Shown here: positions 15,673 to 25,698 of the stretch, one piece after another
Numbering within the stretch: the first letter of the stretch is position 1
Layout of the letters: each line of letters starts with the position of its first letter
Assembly (NCBI GenBank): GCA_947483555.1
Contig: CANKMW010000004.1
Coordinates: forward strand, 62,001 to 126,000
DNA: 64,000 nt
Direction: 5' to 3'
From: Myxococcales bacterium
Lineage (GTDB): Bacteria; Myxococcota_A; Polyangia; Haliangiales; Haliangiaceae
Translations under genes and position numbers: made by a program
The notes under the pieces: model-generated
The model's database searches: none
Told to the model about the DNA's origin: nothing
Seen by the model: the letters and a program-made list of their open reading frames with translations, nothing else

Positions 15673-17442
15673 TCAGGGCGGGGGCGCCGCGCCGCCGGCG
15701 GCACCGCACTTGACCGGTCGCGGCTTCGGGTAGTCGATGCGCGGCCGGGCCGCATCGAAGAGCTTGGTCGCCACCAGCTTGCCGCCGGCCTTGCCAAGCA
15801 CAGTCAAGGCTTCGGCCATGGCGTCGCGGATCAGCACGTCGGTCATCTCGATCGAGCCGTCGGGTAGCTTGAGGCGACCGATCATGCCGTCTCCGCCCGA
15901 GGCCAGGAAGTCCGACGCCAGCAGCGTGAGGGTGCGCTCGTCGTCGATGATCTTGCCGTCGCGATCCTTGATCACGACCGCGAGCGCCGCGCCCTTGCAC
16001 GTCGCCTTGACCGTGACGCCGCCCCACGACACGAAGCCGCCGCCGCCGTACAGGTTGTTGCTGACCAGCTTGCGCAGGTGCTTGCCGTTGAGCGTCACCA
16101 CGGCGAAGCGATTGTCGAACGGCATCGCGCGGTACAGCGACCCGTAGCTGAGCTTGCCGGGCGGCAGATCGGCGCGCAGGCCGCCGCCGTTGGTCATCGC
16201 GACGTCGGCGCCCGACACGCCGGCCAGCATGAGATCGACGAACAGGTTGCCGAGCGCCGACTCCTGGTCGTAGCTGCGGGTCACCTCGCCGACCAGCTCG
16301 ACGCCGAGCGGCTTGGCCTCGAGCTCGCGCGCCTGCACCGTCGCCGGCGCGATCAACGACGTGATCTCCGCGCTCACCTTCACCGGTTGGCCCTCGTACT
16401 CACCCGGCGCGCACAGCTCGGCGGCCACCGGCTCGCCGTCGGGCCCGAGCGGGCACAGGTCTCGGGGCTGGGCGATCGATGCCCCGGTGACCACGCCGCC
16501 TTCGTTGATCCGCAGGTCGACGCGGCCGAAGGCTCGGCCATTGGCGTACGACTCGATCACCGCGATGTCGTTGATCCGGTGCGCCATCGCGGCGTGGGTA
16601 TGGCCGGCGACGATCACGTCGACCAGGCCGGCGGGCAGGAGCTTCACCATCTCGAACAGCTCCTCCTCCTGGTCACACGACGACAGGTCGTTCGGATCGT
16701 GGAGGTCCGAACACTTGCTGCCGACGTGGGCCGCCACCACCACCACCTGGGCGCCGCGTTTGCGCAGCTCGCCGGCCTCGGCCACGATGGCCAGCGCCGG
16801 CTTGGCCATCTCCAGGCCCAGGAAGTTGGCGGGCATGGTCGAGAACGGCGTGGCCTCGGTGGTGACGCCGATCAGGCCGACGATGATCGGCCCCTTCTCG
16901 ATCATCATCGAGCCCATGATGTTGTCCCACTGCGGACGCTTGCCGGTGTCGCGGTCGAGGACGTTGGCGAGCAGCAGCGGGAACTTCGCCTCCTTGGCAC
17001 GGGCCCGCAGCGCGCCGCGCGGATCGTCACCGGGCTTGCTGGCGGTCACCGCCGGCCCGGCCGGCCCGAAATCGAACTCGTGGTTGCCGATCGCGGCGGC
17101 GTCGTATCCGAGCAGGTTGTAGGCCGCGACCACCGGCGCGCCCTCGGTGAGGTTGGACGCCAAGGTGCCCTGGAACATGTCGCCGGCGTCGATCAACAAC
17201 ACCTCGCCGCCATCGGCGGCCCGCGCCGCACGCAGGTTGGCGAGGTAGCCCGCCAGCACCGGCAGGCGCTCCACGGAGCCGTGGAGATCGTTGGTGCCGA
17301 CCACGGTCAGCGTGATCGTGCCCCGCCGCGCCTTGACCGGGCCACGCGGCGGCGGCTCGGGCTTCGACGGGCACGCGGCGAGAGCGAAGGCGAGCGCCGG
17401 GACGGCGACCGCCGCGCGGTTCCAGAGTGACATGGGCGCCAT
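15673..17442 (-). CDS. UshA-like 5'-nucleotidase / metallophosphatase lipoprotein
   Basis: The 589-residue protein has lipobox LAAC near residue 24 after a signal peptide. The metallophosphatase motifs are GTNDLHG, DAGDMFQG, GNHEFDFG and GHTH; the C-terminal nucleotide-binding domain has TNGGGLRADLPPG and YGSLYRAMPFDN. It would hydrolyse extracellular nucleotides or UDP-sugars at the cell envelope. Two Cys pairs in the middle fit an exported enzyme. An alternative ATG lies 9 bp downstream. It ends 20 bp before the next minus-strand gene's start. Confidence 0.88.
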   Translation of the reverse strand: MAPMSLWNRAAVAVPALAFALAACPSKPEPPPRGPVKARRGTITLTVVGTNDLHGSVERLPVLAGYLANLRAARAADGGEVLLIDAGDMFQGTLASNLTEGAPVVAAYNLLGYDAAAIGNHEFDFGPAGPAVTASKPGDDPRGALRARAKEAKFPLLLANVLDRDTGKRPQWDNIMGSMMIEKGPIIVGLIGVTTEATPFSTMPANFLGLEMAKPALAIVAEAGELRKRGAQVVVVAAHVGSKCSDLHDPNDLSSCDQEEELFEMVKLLPAGLVDVIVAGHTHAAMAHRINDIAVIESYANGRAFGRVDLRINEGGVVTGASIAQPRDLCPLGPDGEPVAAELCAPGEYEGQPVKVSAEITSLIAPATVQARELEAKPLGVELVGEVTRSYDQESALGNLFVDLMLAGVSGADVAMTNGGGLRADLPPGKLSYGSLYRAMPFDNRFAVVTLNGKHLRKLVSNNLYGGGGFVSWGGVTVKATCKGAALAVVIKDRDGKIIDDERTLTLLASDFLASGGDGMIGRLKLPDGSIEMTDVLIRDAMAEALTVLGKAGGKLVATKLFDAARPRIDYPKPRPVKCGAAGGAAPPP

Positions 17443-17460
17443 GGTAGCGCGTCGCCGTGA

Positions 17461-18069
17461 TCACCGGGCGTCGGGGGCGTCCACGCTGACCCCAGCGTCG
17501 GCGACGCCAGCATCGGCGGCATCGTCGTCATCGTCGGCGCCCTCGGCCTGATCGGTGTCGAAGCTGCGCGACAGGCCGTCGAGGCCCTCGGGATCGACCT
17601 CCTCGGTGCGGGTCCGCACGGTGTGGTCGTCGAGCGCGACCTCGAGAGCCAGCCCGCCGTCGGGCGCGACGTCGACCCACACCGCGCCGCCACCGGTCCC
17701 GAACCGGCACGTCACGCGCGTCACCTCACCGGGCCTGGCCGCCATCAGCGCCGGCCCGCAATCGAGGGCCCCCTCGACGCCGAGCTCGGCCAGCTCCACG
17801 CGCACGAGTGCCGCGATCGGCGCGGTGCGGATCAGCTCGCCGGTCTCCCACGCCACGTCGCGCTCGCCGCTCACCCGCACGGTCAGCGCCGCGCCGCCGG
17901 CCAGCGTCACCTCGCATCGCTCGGCTGCGCACCGCACGCCCTCGACCTTGACACCGAGCTGGGTGCGGACGCCGGCCGCCACCGCGACCGCCACCCGGTC
18001 GCGCCCCTCGCCGCGACACCCGACCGCCAGGACCGCAACCGCGACCATGAACCGCGCGACCCGGCGCAT
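17461..18069 (-). CDS. Hypothetical lipoprotein with acidic tail
   Basis: From the ATG at 18069 (another at 18084) the protein is 202 residues: signal peptide with lipobox AVGC, then a ~150-residue beta-rich region with four cysteines (VRCAAERCEVTL, LDCGPALM, RVTCRFG) that can form two disulfides. The Asp/Ala-rich C-terminus repeats GVADAGVSVDAPDA. This architecture is common in Myxococcota envelopes. Function is unknown. It sits just upstream of the 5'-nucleotidase gene on the same strand. Confidence 0.6.
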   Translation of the reverse strand: MRRVARFMVAVAVLAVGCRGEGRDRVAVAVAAGVRTQLGVKVEGVRCAAERCEVTLAGGAALTVRVSGERDVAWETGELIRTAPIAALVRVELAELGVEGALDCGPALMAARPGEVTRVTCRFGTGGGAVWVDVAPDGGLALEVALDDHTVRTRTEEVDPEGLDGLSRSFDTDQAEGADDDDDAADAGVADAGVSVDAPDAR

Positions 18070-18151
18070 CGGGCCGAGTATCACATGGTCGAGGGCGCCG
18101 CCGCGTCACGGCGACAAGCAAGGCTCCGGCCGGAACAACTCCCGACTTCGA

Positions 18152-19318
18152 TCACTCGCGCGCGCCGGTGAACGTCGCCGGTGCCGAGCGCAGGCCGTTG
18201 CCGATGTCGAGGCGCGCGCTCCACACCCCGGCGTCGACCGCCGACGCCACGTGGTCCGAGAAGTCGCCATCGACCAGGGTCGCGGTGCCGCCGTCGAGCG
18301 CGATGGGCTCGACGGTCGCCGCCTCGACGCGGTTACGGACCTCGAGCACGGCGCGGTCGAGGCCGGCTTCGCAGATGGCGTCGAGCTCGGTGGCGTGACC
18401 GACGCACACCGAGAGCACGCAGTTGCTGGCCACCGACGCCGCCATCGCCGCACAGTTCACCTGATCACCGAGCAGGGTGCGCAGGTCGCGGCCGTAGGTC
18501 GCCATCACCTGGTCCTCGATCGCGCGCCACGCGATCTTGCCGTAGGGCAGCCCGAAGCCGTGGCCGCCGATCGTGAGCTCGCCGGCGGCGCCCACCGAGG
18601 CCGTGACCGGAACCTGGAGCTCGGCGCCGATGGCGGCCAGCGGCGCCACGTCGTACGAGAGCAGGCGGCCCTGCACCTCGAGCGTGACGGTGTCGAGGCG
18701 ATGAGTGGCCACGCCGTCACCAGTCGCCAGAGCGATCGCCAGTGTGGAGCCGAGCTCGACGTGGGCGACGTCGGCGTGGCAAACGCCGACCACGGTGTCG
18801 ATCACCTGCGCGATCGTACCGTCACCGGTGGTCACGCCCTGCACGTAGCCATCGATCCAGCCGTAGAGCCGCGACTCGAGCGCCGACGGCAACGCGGCGC
18901 GCAGATCGGCGACGTAGGGAACCCCGGCGGCCTCGGCGAGGTCGAACATGGTCTGGGCCGGACGGTCGCGCAGGCCCTCGAGGATCTGGACCGCCTCGTA
19001 CGCGGTGCCCGGCAGCAGCGCCTGCGCCTCGACGTCGAGCGTCGACACCAGCTGGTACGTACCGTCGGTGGTCAGCGGCGCCGGCGTCGTGGGCGGGTCG
19101 GTCGCCGGGGCCAGCTCGGAGACGACGATGTTGTCGAACGTCAGCGTCTGGCGGTCGGCCTGGTCCGCGCCGCCATCGGTGTCGATACACGCGCCGGTCA
19201 TGGCGGCGGCGCCGGCCAGGAGCGTGGTGCCCAGGCCCCACCGTCCGCCGCTTCGCGGCGGGACGGAGCCGGGCCCTGGGGGGCATCGTGGGAACGTGCG
19301 AAGCGAATGGATCGACAT
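18152..19318 (-). CDS. Hypothetical lipoprotein, possible exported beta-rich protein
   Basis: The 388-residue product (ATG at 19318; another at 19342) has a signal region ending in lipobox TGAC. It then has a hydrophilic Asp/Thr/Pro-rich start and two longer regions with paired cysteines (NCAAMAASVASNCVLSVC and VCHADVAHV). No catalytic motif is recognised. The start is uncertain because the N-terminal 40 residues before the hydrophobic core are long for a signal peptide. It is divergent from the old-yellow-enzyme gene across an AT-rich spacer. Confidence 0.6.
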   Translation of the reverse strand: MSIHSLRTFPRCPPGPGSVPPRSGGRWGLGTTLLAGAAAMTGACIDTDGGADQADRQTLTFDNIVVSELAPATDPPTTPAPLTTDGTYQLVSTLDVEAQALLPGTAYEAVQILEGLRDRPAQTMFDLAEAAGVPYVADLRAALPSALESRLYGWIDGYVQGVTTGDGTIAQVIDTVVGVCHADVAHVELGSTLAIALATGDGVATHRLDTVTLEVQGRLLSYDVAPLAAIGAELQVPVTASVGAAGELTIGGHGFGLPYGKIAWRAIEDQVMATYGRDLRTLLGDQVNCAAMAASVASNCVLSVCVGHATELDAICEAGLDRAVLEVRNRVEAATVEPIALDGGTATLVDGDFSDHVASAVDAGVWSARLDIGNGLRSAPATFTGARE

Positions 19319-19342
19319 GGTGCCCCTCATGCCTGGAACCAT

Positions 19343-19531
19343 TTTGCATTGGTTGGGCCACGCCCGTCCAGCGTATTATCTATATGAAATCACACATGTA
19401 GTTCCCCTCTCCACAATCACCTCCGACGTTCGAGGTTCGACACCCTTCGACAGGCTCAGGACAGGCCTGATTATGCTGAACGACATAGTTTTTAGCTTGC
19501 AGATTATGACAGGCGATATATTTTGCCGTTC
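19343..19531. promoter_or_regulatory. AT-rich divergent intergenic region
   Basis: This spacer is far richer in A and T than anything else in the window. It contains the -10-like hexamers TATTAT (near 19375) and TATATT (near 19516), two copies of GATTATG and one copy of the dispersed repeat. It probably holds promoters for the lipoprotein gene on the left and the oxidoreductase-TetR operon on the right. No clear TetR palindrome was found. Confidence 0.4.
19442..19467. repeat. Dispersed short repeat, second identical copy
   Basis: This is identical over 26 bp to 12118-12143 and shares its flanks with 677-714. It lies inside the AT-rich intergenic region in the same orientation as the 12118 copy. 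Flanking bases differ, which is consistent with independent insertion. Confidence 0.85.
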
Positions 19532-20799
<1,268 letters not shown>

Positions 20800-20803
<4 letters not shown>

Positions 20804-21432
20804 CCGAGGTCGCCACCAAGGGCGAGCGCACCCGGGCCCGGCTGACGGCTGCTGCTGCCGCGTTGATGCAGCGGCAGGGCTACCACGCCACCGGCCTGGC
20901 CCAGATCGTCGAGGAGAGCGGCGCGCCGCGCGGCTCGCTGTACTTCCACTTCCCCGGCGGCAAGGAAGAGCTGGCGGTGGCGGCGTTGCGCGACGCCGGT
21001 GCCACGTGGCGAACCCGCATCGAGGCCGCGATCGACGGCGCGACCGATCTCGGCGCCGCGGTGGTCGCGGTGTGCGCGCTGTTTGCAGACGAGCTGGCCG
21101 CCTCCGACTGGCAGCTCGGCTGTCCGCTGGCCACCGTCGCGCTCGAGGCGACCACCGCGAGCGAGCCGGTGCGCCTCACCTGCGCCGAGCACTTCGCGGG
21201 CTGGGAAGCGTCGATCGCGGCCCGGCTCACGGCCAGCGGCGTCGCCGAGGACCCGGCGCGACGCATGGCGACGTTCGCGCTGGCCACGATCGAGGGTGCG
21301 CTGATGCTGGCCCGGGTCGAACGCTCGCCGCGCCCGCTCGAGATCGTCGGCGACGGGCTGCGGGTGCTGATCGGCCTGACGGCGCACAGCGCCCCGAACA
21401 CCAGCACTGGCGCGGTGATCGGCGTTCGCTAA
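20800..21432 (+). CDS. TetR/AcrR-family transcriptional regulator
   Basis: The 210-residue protein has an N-terminal helix-turn-helix (GLAQIVEESGAPRGSLYFHFPGGKEELA) typical of TetR, and a C-terminal region of the LmrA/YxaF type (ALFADELAASDWQLGCPLATVALE). The GTG start at 20800 overlaps the oxidoreductase stop (GTGA). Coupling with an old yellow enzyme suggests response to an electrophile or xenobiotic; the ligand is unknown. Confidence 0.85.
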
Positions 21433-21461
21433 CGATCTGCCGCACCGGACGTCCTGCCACC

Positions 21462-22424
21462 ATGATCACGCGCCGCGACCTGTTCGGACTGGGGGCCGCC
21501 GCCGCTGGCGCGGCGGTGATGGCCTGCGGACGCTCGCGGCGACCGGCGGACGATGCCCGCATCCCGACCCCGGCGGCGGCGCCGGCCGCTCCGGCCGCGC
21601 CGGCCATCGCGGCGCCGCCGCCGGGCGGGCACCACGACGCCTTGTTCGCGGCGCTGGCCGCCGCCGGCGGCCTGGGCTTCGTCCGGCGCGGCGATCGGGT
21701 GCTGCTCAAGGTCAACACCAACTCCGGCGATCGATATCCGTACTCGACCAGCCCCGACGTGGTGCGCTGGATCGCCACCGAGCTCCGCGATCGCGGCGCC
21801 GAGGTGACGGTCGGCGATCGATCGTTCTGGGGCGATGGCGACACCCGCGGCAACCTCGAGGCCAACGGCATCGCCGCGGCCGCGCGCGCCGCCGGCGCCG
21901 CGGTGACGGTGTTCGAGGATGACGGCGACTGGGTGGCGGTCGATGAGGCGCTGGTGCCGAGCTGGCGGCCGCCGGTGCACCTGCCGCGGCTCGCCGTCGA
22001 GGCCGATCACGTCTTCAACCTGGCATGCGTGAAGACCCACTTCATCACCGGCTGCACGCTCGGGCTCAAGAACCTGCTCGGCCTGGTCCGGGCGCTCGAC
22101 CGCAAGCGCGACGGCAACCTGCGCGTGCACCACGACCAGCTCATCCACCGCCAGATCGCCGACGTCAACCGCGCCATCAGGCCGCGCCTCACGGTGATCG
22201 ACGGCTGGCGAGCGCTGGTCAGCGGTGGCCCCACTCCCGACAGCGGTGCCAGACCGACGATCGTCGACACCGGGGTCGTCCTCGCCGGCGCCGACCGCGT
22301 CGCGCTCGAGGTCGCCGCCATCGAGCTGCTCCAGCGCCACGCGCCCGCCGGCGAAGCCATCCACGCCCAGCCAGCGGCGCAGCATCCGACGGTCGAGGCC
22401 GCCCGCGCCGCCGGCCTCGGCTAG
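21462..22424 (+). CDS. DUF362-type protein with twin-arginine lipoprotein signal
   Basis: The 320-residue protein begins TRRDLFGLGAAAAGAAVMAC, a twin-arginine motif with a lipobox Cys, so it is probably folded in the cytoplasm and exported by Tat. The rest resembles DUF362 proteins: VLLKVNTNSGDRYPYSTSPDVV, VTVGDRSFWG, FNLACVKTHFITGCTLGLKNLLGLV and the C-terminal AGADRVALEVAAIELL. Some DUF362 proteins carry Fe-S clusters, but no ferredoxin motif is present here. Role unknown. It is 29 bp downstream of the TetR gene. Confidence 0.8.
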   Translation: MITRRDLFGLGAAAAGAAVMACGRSRRPADDARIPTPAAAPAAPAAPAIAAPPPGGHHDALFAALAAAGGLGFVRRGDRVLLKVNTNSGDRYPYSTSPDVVRWIATELRDRGAEVTVGDRSFWGDGDTRGNLEANGIAAAARAAGAAVTVFEDDGDWVAVDEALVPSWRPPVHLPRLAVEADHVFNLACVKTHFITGCTLGLKNLLGLVRALDRKRDGNLRVHHDQLIHRQIADVNRAIRPRLTVIDGWRALVSGGPTPDSGARPTIVDTGVVLAGADRVALEVAAIELLQRHAPAGEAIHAQPAAQHPTVEAARAAGLG

Positions 22425-22459
22425 CTGGCTAACTGGCCACGCGCGCGGTGACTGCCTGG

Positions 22460-22954
22460 CTAGCGCCACCGCTTCGCGACTGGCTTGCGGGGCGCCGCCG
22501 GCGGCTTCGCCGGCTTCGCGATGGCCGGCGGTCGGGGCGAAGCCCGGGGCTCGATGACCGCCGGCTCGGTCGGCTCGGCGGCCTTGCCCGGCGCGGCGTC
22601 GAGCTTGGCGAGCGACTTCTTCGAGGCCACCAGGCGGTAGCTCTCGTGCAGCAGCGACGCCAGCTCGTCGCGGTCGAGGATCGCCCGCGCGTCGAGCGAG
22701 ACCCAGCCCTTGTGACCGACGTACGGTGCCCGCCAGAAGCGGGGATCCTGGACCCGCAGATCGGCATGATCCATCTCGAGCTTGAACGCGATCGTCGGGC
22801 GGCCTTGCTCGACCGAATAGCCGGTGAAGATCTTGTCGCCGACCCGGAAGTGGGGCTGGCCCCAGGTCAGCGTCTCCTTGGTGTCGGGGAGCGCCAGGCA
22901 GATCGCGCGCAGCTGCTCCAGCACCCCATCGATCGGCATCGCCGCCATCCTCAC
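22460..22954 (-). CDS. YjbR/MmcQ-family DNA-binding-like protein
   Basis: The 164-residue protein matches the YjbR fold: ICLALPDTKETLTWGQPHFRVGDKIF, then WVSLDARAILDRDELASLLHESYRLVASKK. The family is small and cyanophage/bacterial DNA-binding-like but poorly understood. The last ~50 residues are a Pro/Ala/Lys-rich basic tail. Three in-frame ATGs (22954, 22948, 22939) are possible starts. It is convergent with the DUF362 gene and divergent from cysD. Confidence 0.78.
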   Translation of the reverse strand: MRMAAMPIDGVLEQLRAICLALPDTKETLTWGQPHFRVGDKIFTGYSVEQGRPTIAFKLEMDHADLRVQDPRFWRAPYVGHKGWVSLDARAILDRDELASLLHESYRLVASKKSLAKLDAAPGKAAEPTEPAVIEPRASPRPPAIAKPAKPPAAPRKPVAKRWR

Positions 22955-22984
22955 AGGGTGTCAGCATTCGGCGTCGGCTGCCGC

Positions 22985-23002
22985 CATCCGTCATCACGGA
23001 TG
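22985..23002. promoter_or_regulatory. Palindromic operator candidate 1 upstream of cysD
   Basis: CATCCGT-CATC-ACGGATG has 7-bp perfect arms around a 4-bp centre. The same arms recur 56 bp downstream. A second inverted repeat GGATGAA-TCTCT-TTCATCC overlaps its right side. It lies about 32 bp before a TTGACA at 23017-23022 that is the best -35 candidate for cysD. Confidence 0.65.
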
Positions 23003-23040
23003 AATCTCTTTCATCCTTGACATCCCGTTAGCAGACGGCT

Positions 23041-23056
23041 ATCCGTGATAACGGAT
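23041..23056. promoter_or_regulatory. Palindromic operator candidate 2 overlapping the cysD start codon
   Basis: ATCCGT-GATA-ACGGAT shares both 6-bp arms with the upstream copy. Its last two bases are the first two of the cysD ATG. It lies 18 bp past the TTGACA, so a protein bound here would cover the -10 region, the transcription start and the start codon. Confidence 0.65.
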
Positions 23057-23999
23057 GCCTTCTCCGGCCCACGCGCTCGTCGCTCCCGTCCCGTCGCCCC
23101 GGCGGCTCACCCACCTGCGCCAGCTCGAGGCCGAGAGCATCCACATCCTGCGCGAGGTCGCCGCCGAGTTCGACCGCCCGGTGATGCTGTACTCGATCGG
23201 CAAGGACTCGTCGGTGATGGTGCGGCTGGCGCAGAAGGCCTTCGCGCCGGCGCCGTTGCCTTTCCCGCTCCTGCACATCGACACCACGTGGAAGTTCGGC
23301 GCCATGATCGAGTTCCGCGATCGCTTCTGCCGCGAGCAGGGGTTCGATCTTCGGGTCCACAGCAACCAGCGCGCGATCGCCGACGGCATCAACCCGTTCG
23401 ATCACGGCAGCAGCAAGTACACGCAGGTGATGAAGACCCATGCGCTGCTCGAGGCGCTGCGCGACGGCGGCTACGACGCCGCGTTCGGGGGCGCGCGCCG
23501 TGACGAGGAACGCTCGCGCGCCAAGGAACGCATCTACTCGTTTCGTGACCGCCACGGTCAATGGGATCCCAAGAACCAGCGCCCCGAGCTGTGGAATCTC
23601 TACAACGGCAAGGTCCGGAAGGGCGAGACCATCCGCGCCTTCCCGCTGTCGAACTGGACCGAGCTCGATGTCTGGCAGTACGTGTGGCTCGAGGCCATCC
23701 CGGTGGTGCCGTTGTACTTCGCGGCGCCGCGCCCGGTGGTCGAGCGCGACGGCACGCTGATCATGGTCGACGACGACCGCATGCGGCTCGAGCCCGGCGA
23801 GGTGGTGCGCGACGAGGTGGTCCGCTTCCGCACCCTGGGCTGCTATCCGCTGTCGGGCGCGATCCGCTCGACGGCGACCACGCTGCCCGAGGTCATCCAG
23901 GAGATGCTCCTGGCCCGCCACAGCGAGCGCCAGGGCCGGCTGATCGATCACGACGAGGACGGCTCGATGGAGCTCAAGAAGCGCGAAGGCTACTTCTGA
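23055..23999 (+). CDS. cysD: Sulfate adenylyltransferase subunit 2
   Basis: The 314-residue ATP sulfurylase small subunit uses ATP and sulfate to make adenosine 5'-phosphosulfate together with CysN. The PP-loop is [10 protein letters not shown] (residues 46-55). [32 protein letters not shown] and [11 protein letters not shown] are hallmark segments, and the C-terminus ends [11 protein letters not shown] as in CysD. The ATG lies inside the second palindrome, so the leader is very short or absent. It overlaps cysN (TGATG). Confidence 0.97.
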   Translation: MPSPAHALVAPVPSPRRLTHLRQLEAESIHILREVAAEFDRPVMLYSIGKDSSVMVRLAQKAFAPAPLPFPLLHIDTTWKFGAMIEFRDRFCREQGFDLRVHSNQRAIADGINPFDHGSSKYTQVMKTHALLEALRDGGYDAAFGGARRDEERSRAKERIYSFRDRHGQWDPKNQRPELWNLYNGKVRKGETIRAFPLSNWTELDVWQYVWLEAIPVVPLYFAAPRPVVERDGTLIMVDDDRMRLEPGEVVRDEVVRFRTLGCYPLSGAIRSTATTLPEVIQEMLLARHSERQGRLIDHDEDGSMELKKREGYF

Positions 24000-25654
24000 T
24001 GTACCTGGCCGAGCAGGAACAGATCTCGCGCGACGTCGAGGGCTACCTCCGGCGTCACGAGCACAAACAACTCCTGCGCCTGGTCGTGATCGGCTCGGTC
24101 GACGACGGCAAATCGACGCTGATCGGGCGCCTGCTGCACGACAGCGGTCGGGTCTACGACGACCACCTGTCAGCGGTCCAGCGGGCCAGCGCCCGCGGCG
24201 CGACCCGCGGCCAGGGCTCGACCGCGACCATCGACCTGTCCTTGCTCACCGACGGTCTCAAGGCCGAGCGCGAGCAGGGCATCACGATCGATGTCGCCTA
24301 CCGCTACTTCGCCACCGAGCAGCGCAAGTTCATCATCGCCGACACGCCCGGCCACGTGCAGTACACGCGCAACATGGCCACCGGCGCCTCGACCGCCGAC
24401 GTGGCGCTGATCTTGATCGACGCCCGGCTCGGCGTCTTGCCGCAGACCCGACGCCACGCCTACATCGCGGCCCTGCTCGGCATCCCGCACCTGGTGGCGT
24501 GCGTGAACAAGATGGATCTGGTCGGCTGGGACCGCGCCGTGTTCGACGACATCGCCGGCGTGCTCGCCGAGCATGCCGGCCGCCTCGGCATCCCCGACGT
24601 CCGTTGCCTGCCGGTCTCCGCGCTCGACGGCGACCAGGTGGTGCGACGCGGCGAGGCCGCGCCCTGGTACCAGGGGCCGACGCTGCTCGAGCACCTGGAG
24701 ACGGTGCCGCTGGCAACCGAGACCGGCTGGTCCGAGCTTCGCTTCCCGGTCCAGTACGTGATCCGTCCCAACCTCGACTACCGCGGGTTTGCCGGCCAGA
24801 TCGCGGCCGGCGTGGTGCGGGCCGGCGACGAGGTGGTGGCGCTGCCGTCGGGCCGCAGCACGCGCGTGGTGTCGATCGACACCTGGGCCGGCCCGATCGA
24901 CGAGGCCTTCGCGCCGATGAGCGTGACGCTGCGACTCGCCGACGAGATCGACGTATCGCGCGGCGACATGCTGGTCCACGGTGGCGCTCGCCCGGCGGTG
25001 ACCGACCGGCTCGACGCCCGCGTGGTGTGGATGGCCCAGCGTGCGCTCGACCCGACGCGCACCTACGTGCTCAAGCACACCACCCGCACCACCCGCGTCG
25101 ACGTCGAGCGTATCGAGGGCGTGATCGATCCCGAGACGCTGGCGTTGCAGCCGGCGGCGCGGCTCGAGCTCAACGACATCGGCCGGGTGACCTTGCGGTG
25201 CCACCAGCCGCTGTTCGTCGACGCCTATGCCGTCAGTCGCAGCACCGGCGCGTTCATCCTGATCGACGCGCTCACCAACGACACCGTGGCCGCCGGCATG
25301 ATCGAACCACCGCGCGCCGACCCGTCGCCCGCCGACGACGTCGAGCGCGTCACCGCCGCCGACCGCCGGGCCCGACTCGGCCAGGGGGGTGCGGTGATCG
25401 AGATCGGAGGTCGCGACGCGCTGGCCACCGCGTACCGGCTCGAACGGGCGCTGTTCGAGCGCGGCCGGGTCGCCGCCGTGGTCGCCGCCGAGCACGCCAC
25501 CGCGTTCGCCGCCGTGGCGGTGCTGGCCATCGTGCCCCGCTCCGATCTACCCGACGGCGTCACGCTCGATGGCACCGCGGTCGAAGGTGAACCGCTGCTC
25601 GCGGTGCTGGCCTCGGCCGGCCGCATCGACGCCGCGCGCGCCGACCACCGCTGA
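23999..25654 (+). CDS. cysN: Sulfate adenylyltransferase subunit 1 with a degenerate C-terminal APS-kinase-like region
   Basis: The 551-residue GTPase subunit of ATP sulfurylase has P-loop GSVDDGKS (32-39), DTPGHVQYTRNM and NKMDLVGWD, followed by the EF-Tu-like beta-barrels. GTP hydrolysis drives APS formation. Plain CysN is about 430-475 residues; here ~95 more follow (GGAVIEIGGRDALATAYRLERALFERG). Their register resembles the start of APS kinase (CysC), but the GxSGxGKS P-loop is gone. It looks like a vestigial CysC domain, so APS phosphorylation must be done elsewhere or not at all. No separate cysC or cysH is adjacent. Confidence 0.92.
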   Translation: MYLAEQEQISRDVEGYLRRHEHKQLLRLVVIGSVDDGKSTLIGRLLHDSGRVYDDHLSAVQRASARGATRGQGSTATIDLSLLTDGLKAEREQGITIDVAYRYFATEQRKFIIADTPGHVQYTRNMATGASTADVALILIDARLGVLPQTRRHAYIAALLGIPHLVACVNKMDLVGWDRAVFDDIAGVLAEHAGRLGIPDVRCLPVSALDGDQVVRRGEAAPWYQGPTLLEHLETVPLATETGWSELRFPVQYVIRPNLDYRGFAGQIAAGVVRAGDEVVALPSGRSTRVVSIDTWAGPIDEAFAPMSVTLRLADEIDVSRGDMLVHGGARPAVTDRLDARVVWMAQRALDPTRTYVLKHTTRTTRVDVERIEGVIDPETLALQPAARLELNDIGRVTLRCHQPLFVDAYAVSRSTGAFILIDALTNDTVAAGMIEPPRADPSPADDVERVTAADRRARLGQGGAVIEIGGRDALATAYRLERALFERGRVAAVVAAEHATAFAAVAVLAIVPRSDLPDGVTLDGTAVEGEPLLAVLASAGRIDAARADHR

Positions 25655-25698
25655 CGAGACTGAACATCCCGCCACCCCGGCCGAATCATCCGGGTGCC

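Noticed and set aside
19340..19362. TGGAACCATTTTGCA as a sigma-54 promoter
   Set aside because: The spacing is GG-N9-GC, one base short, and no plus-strand start codon or activator motif is suitably placed.
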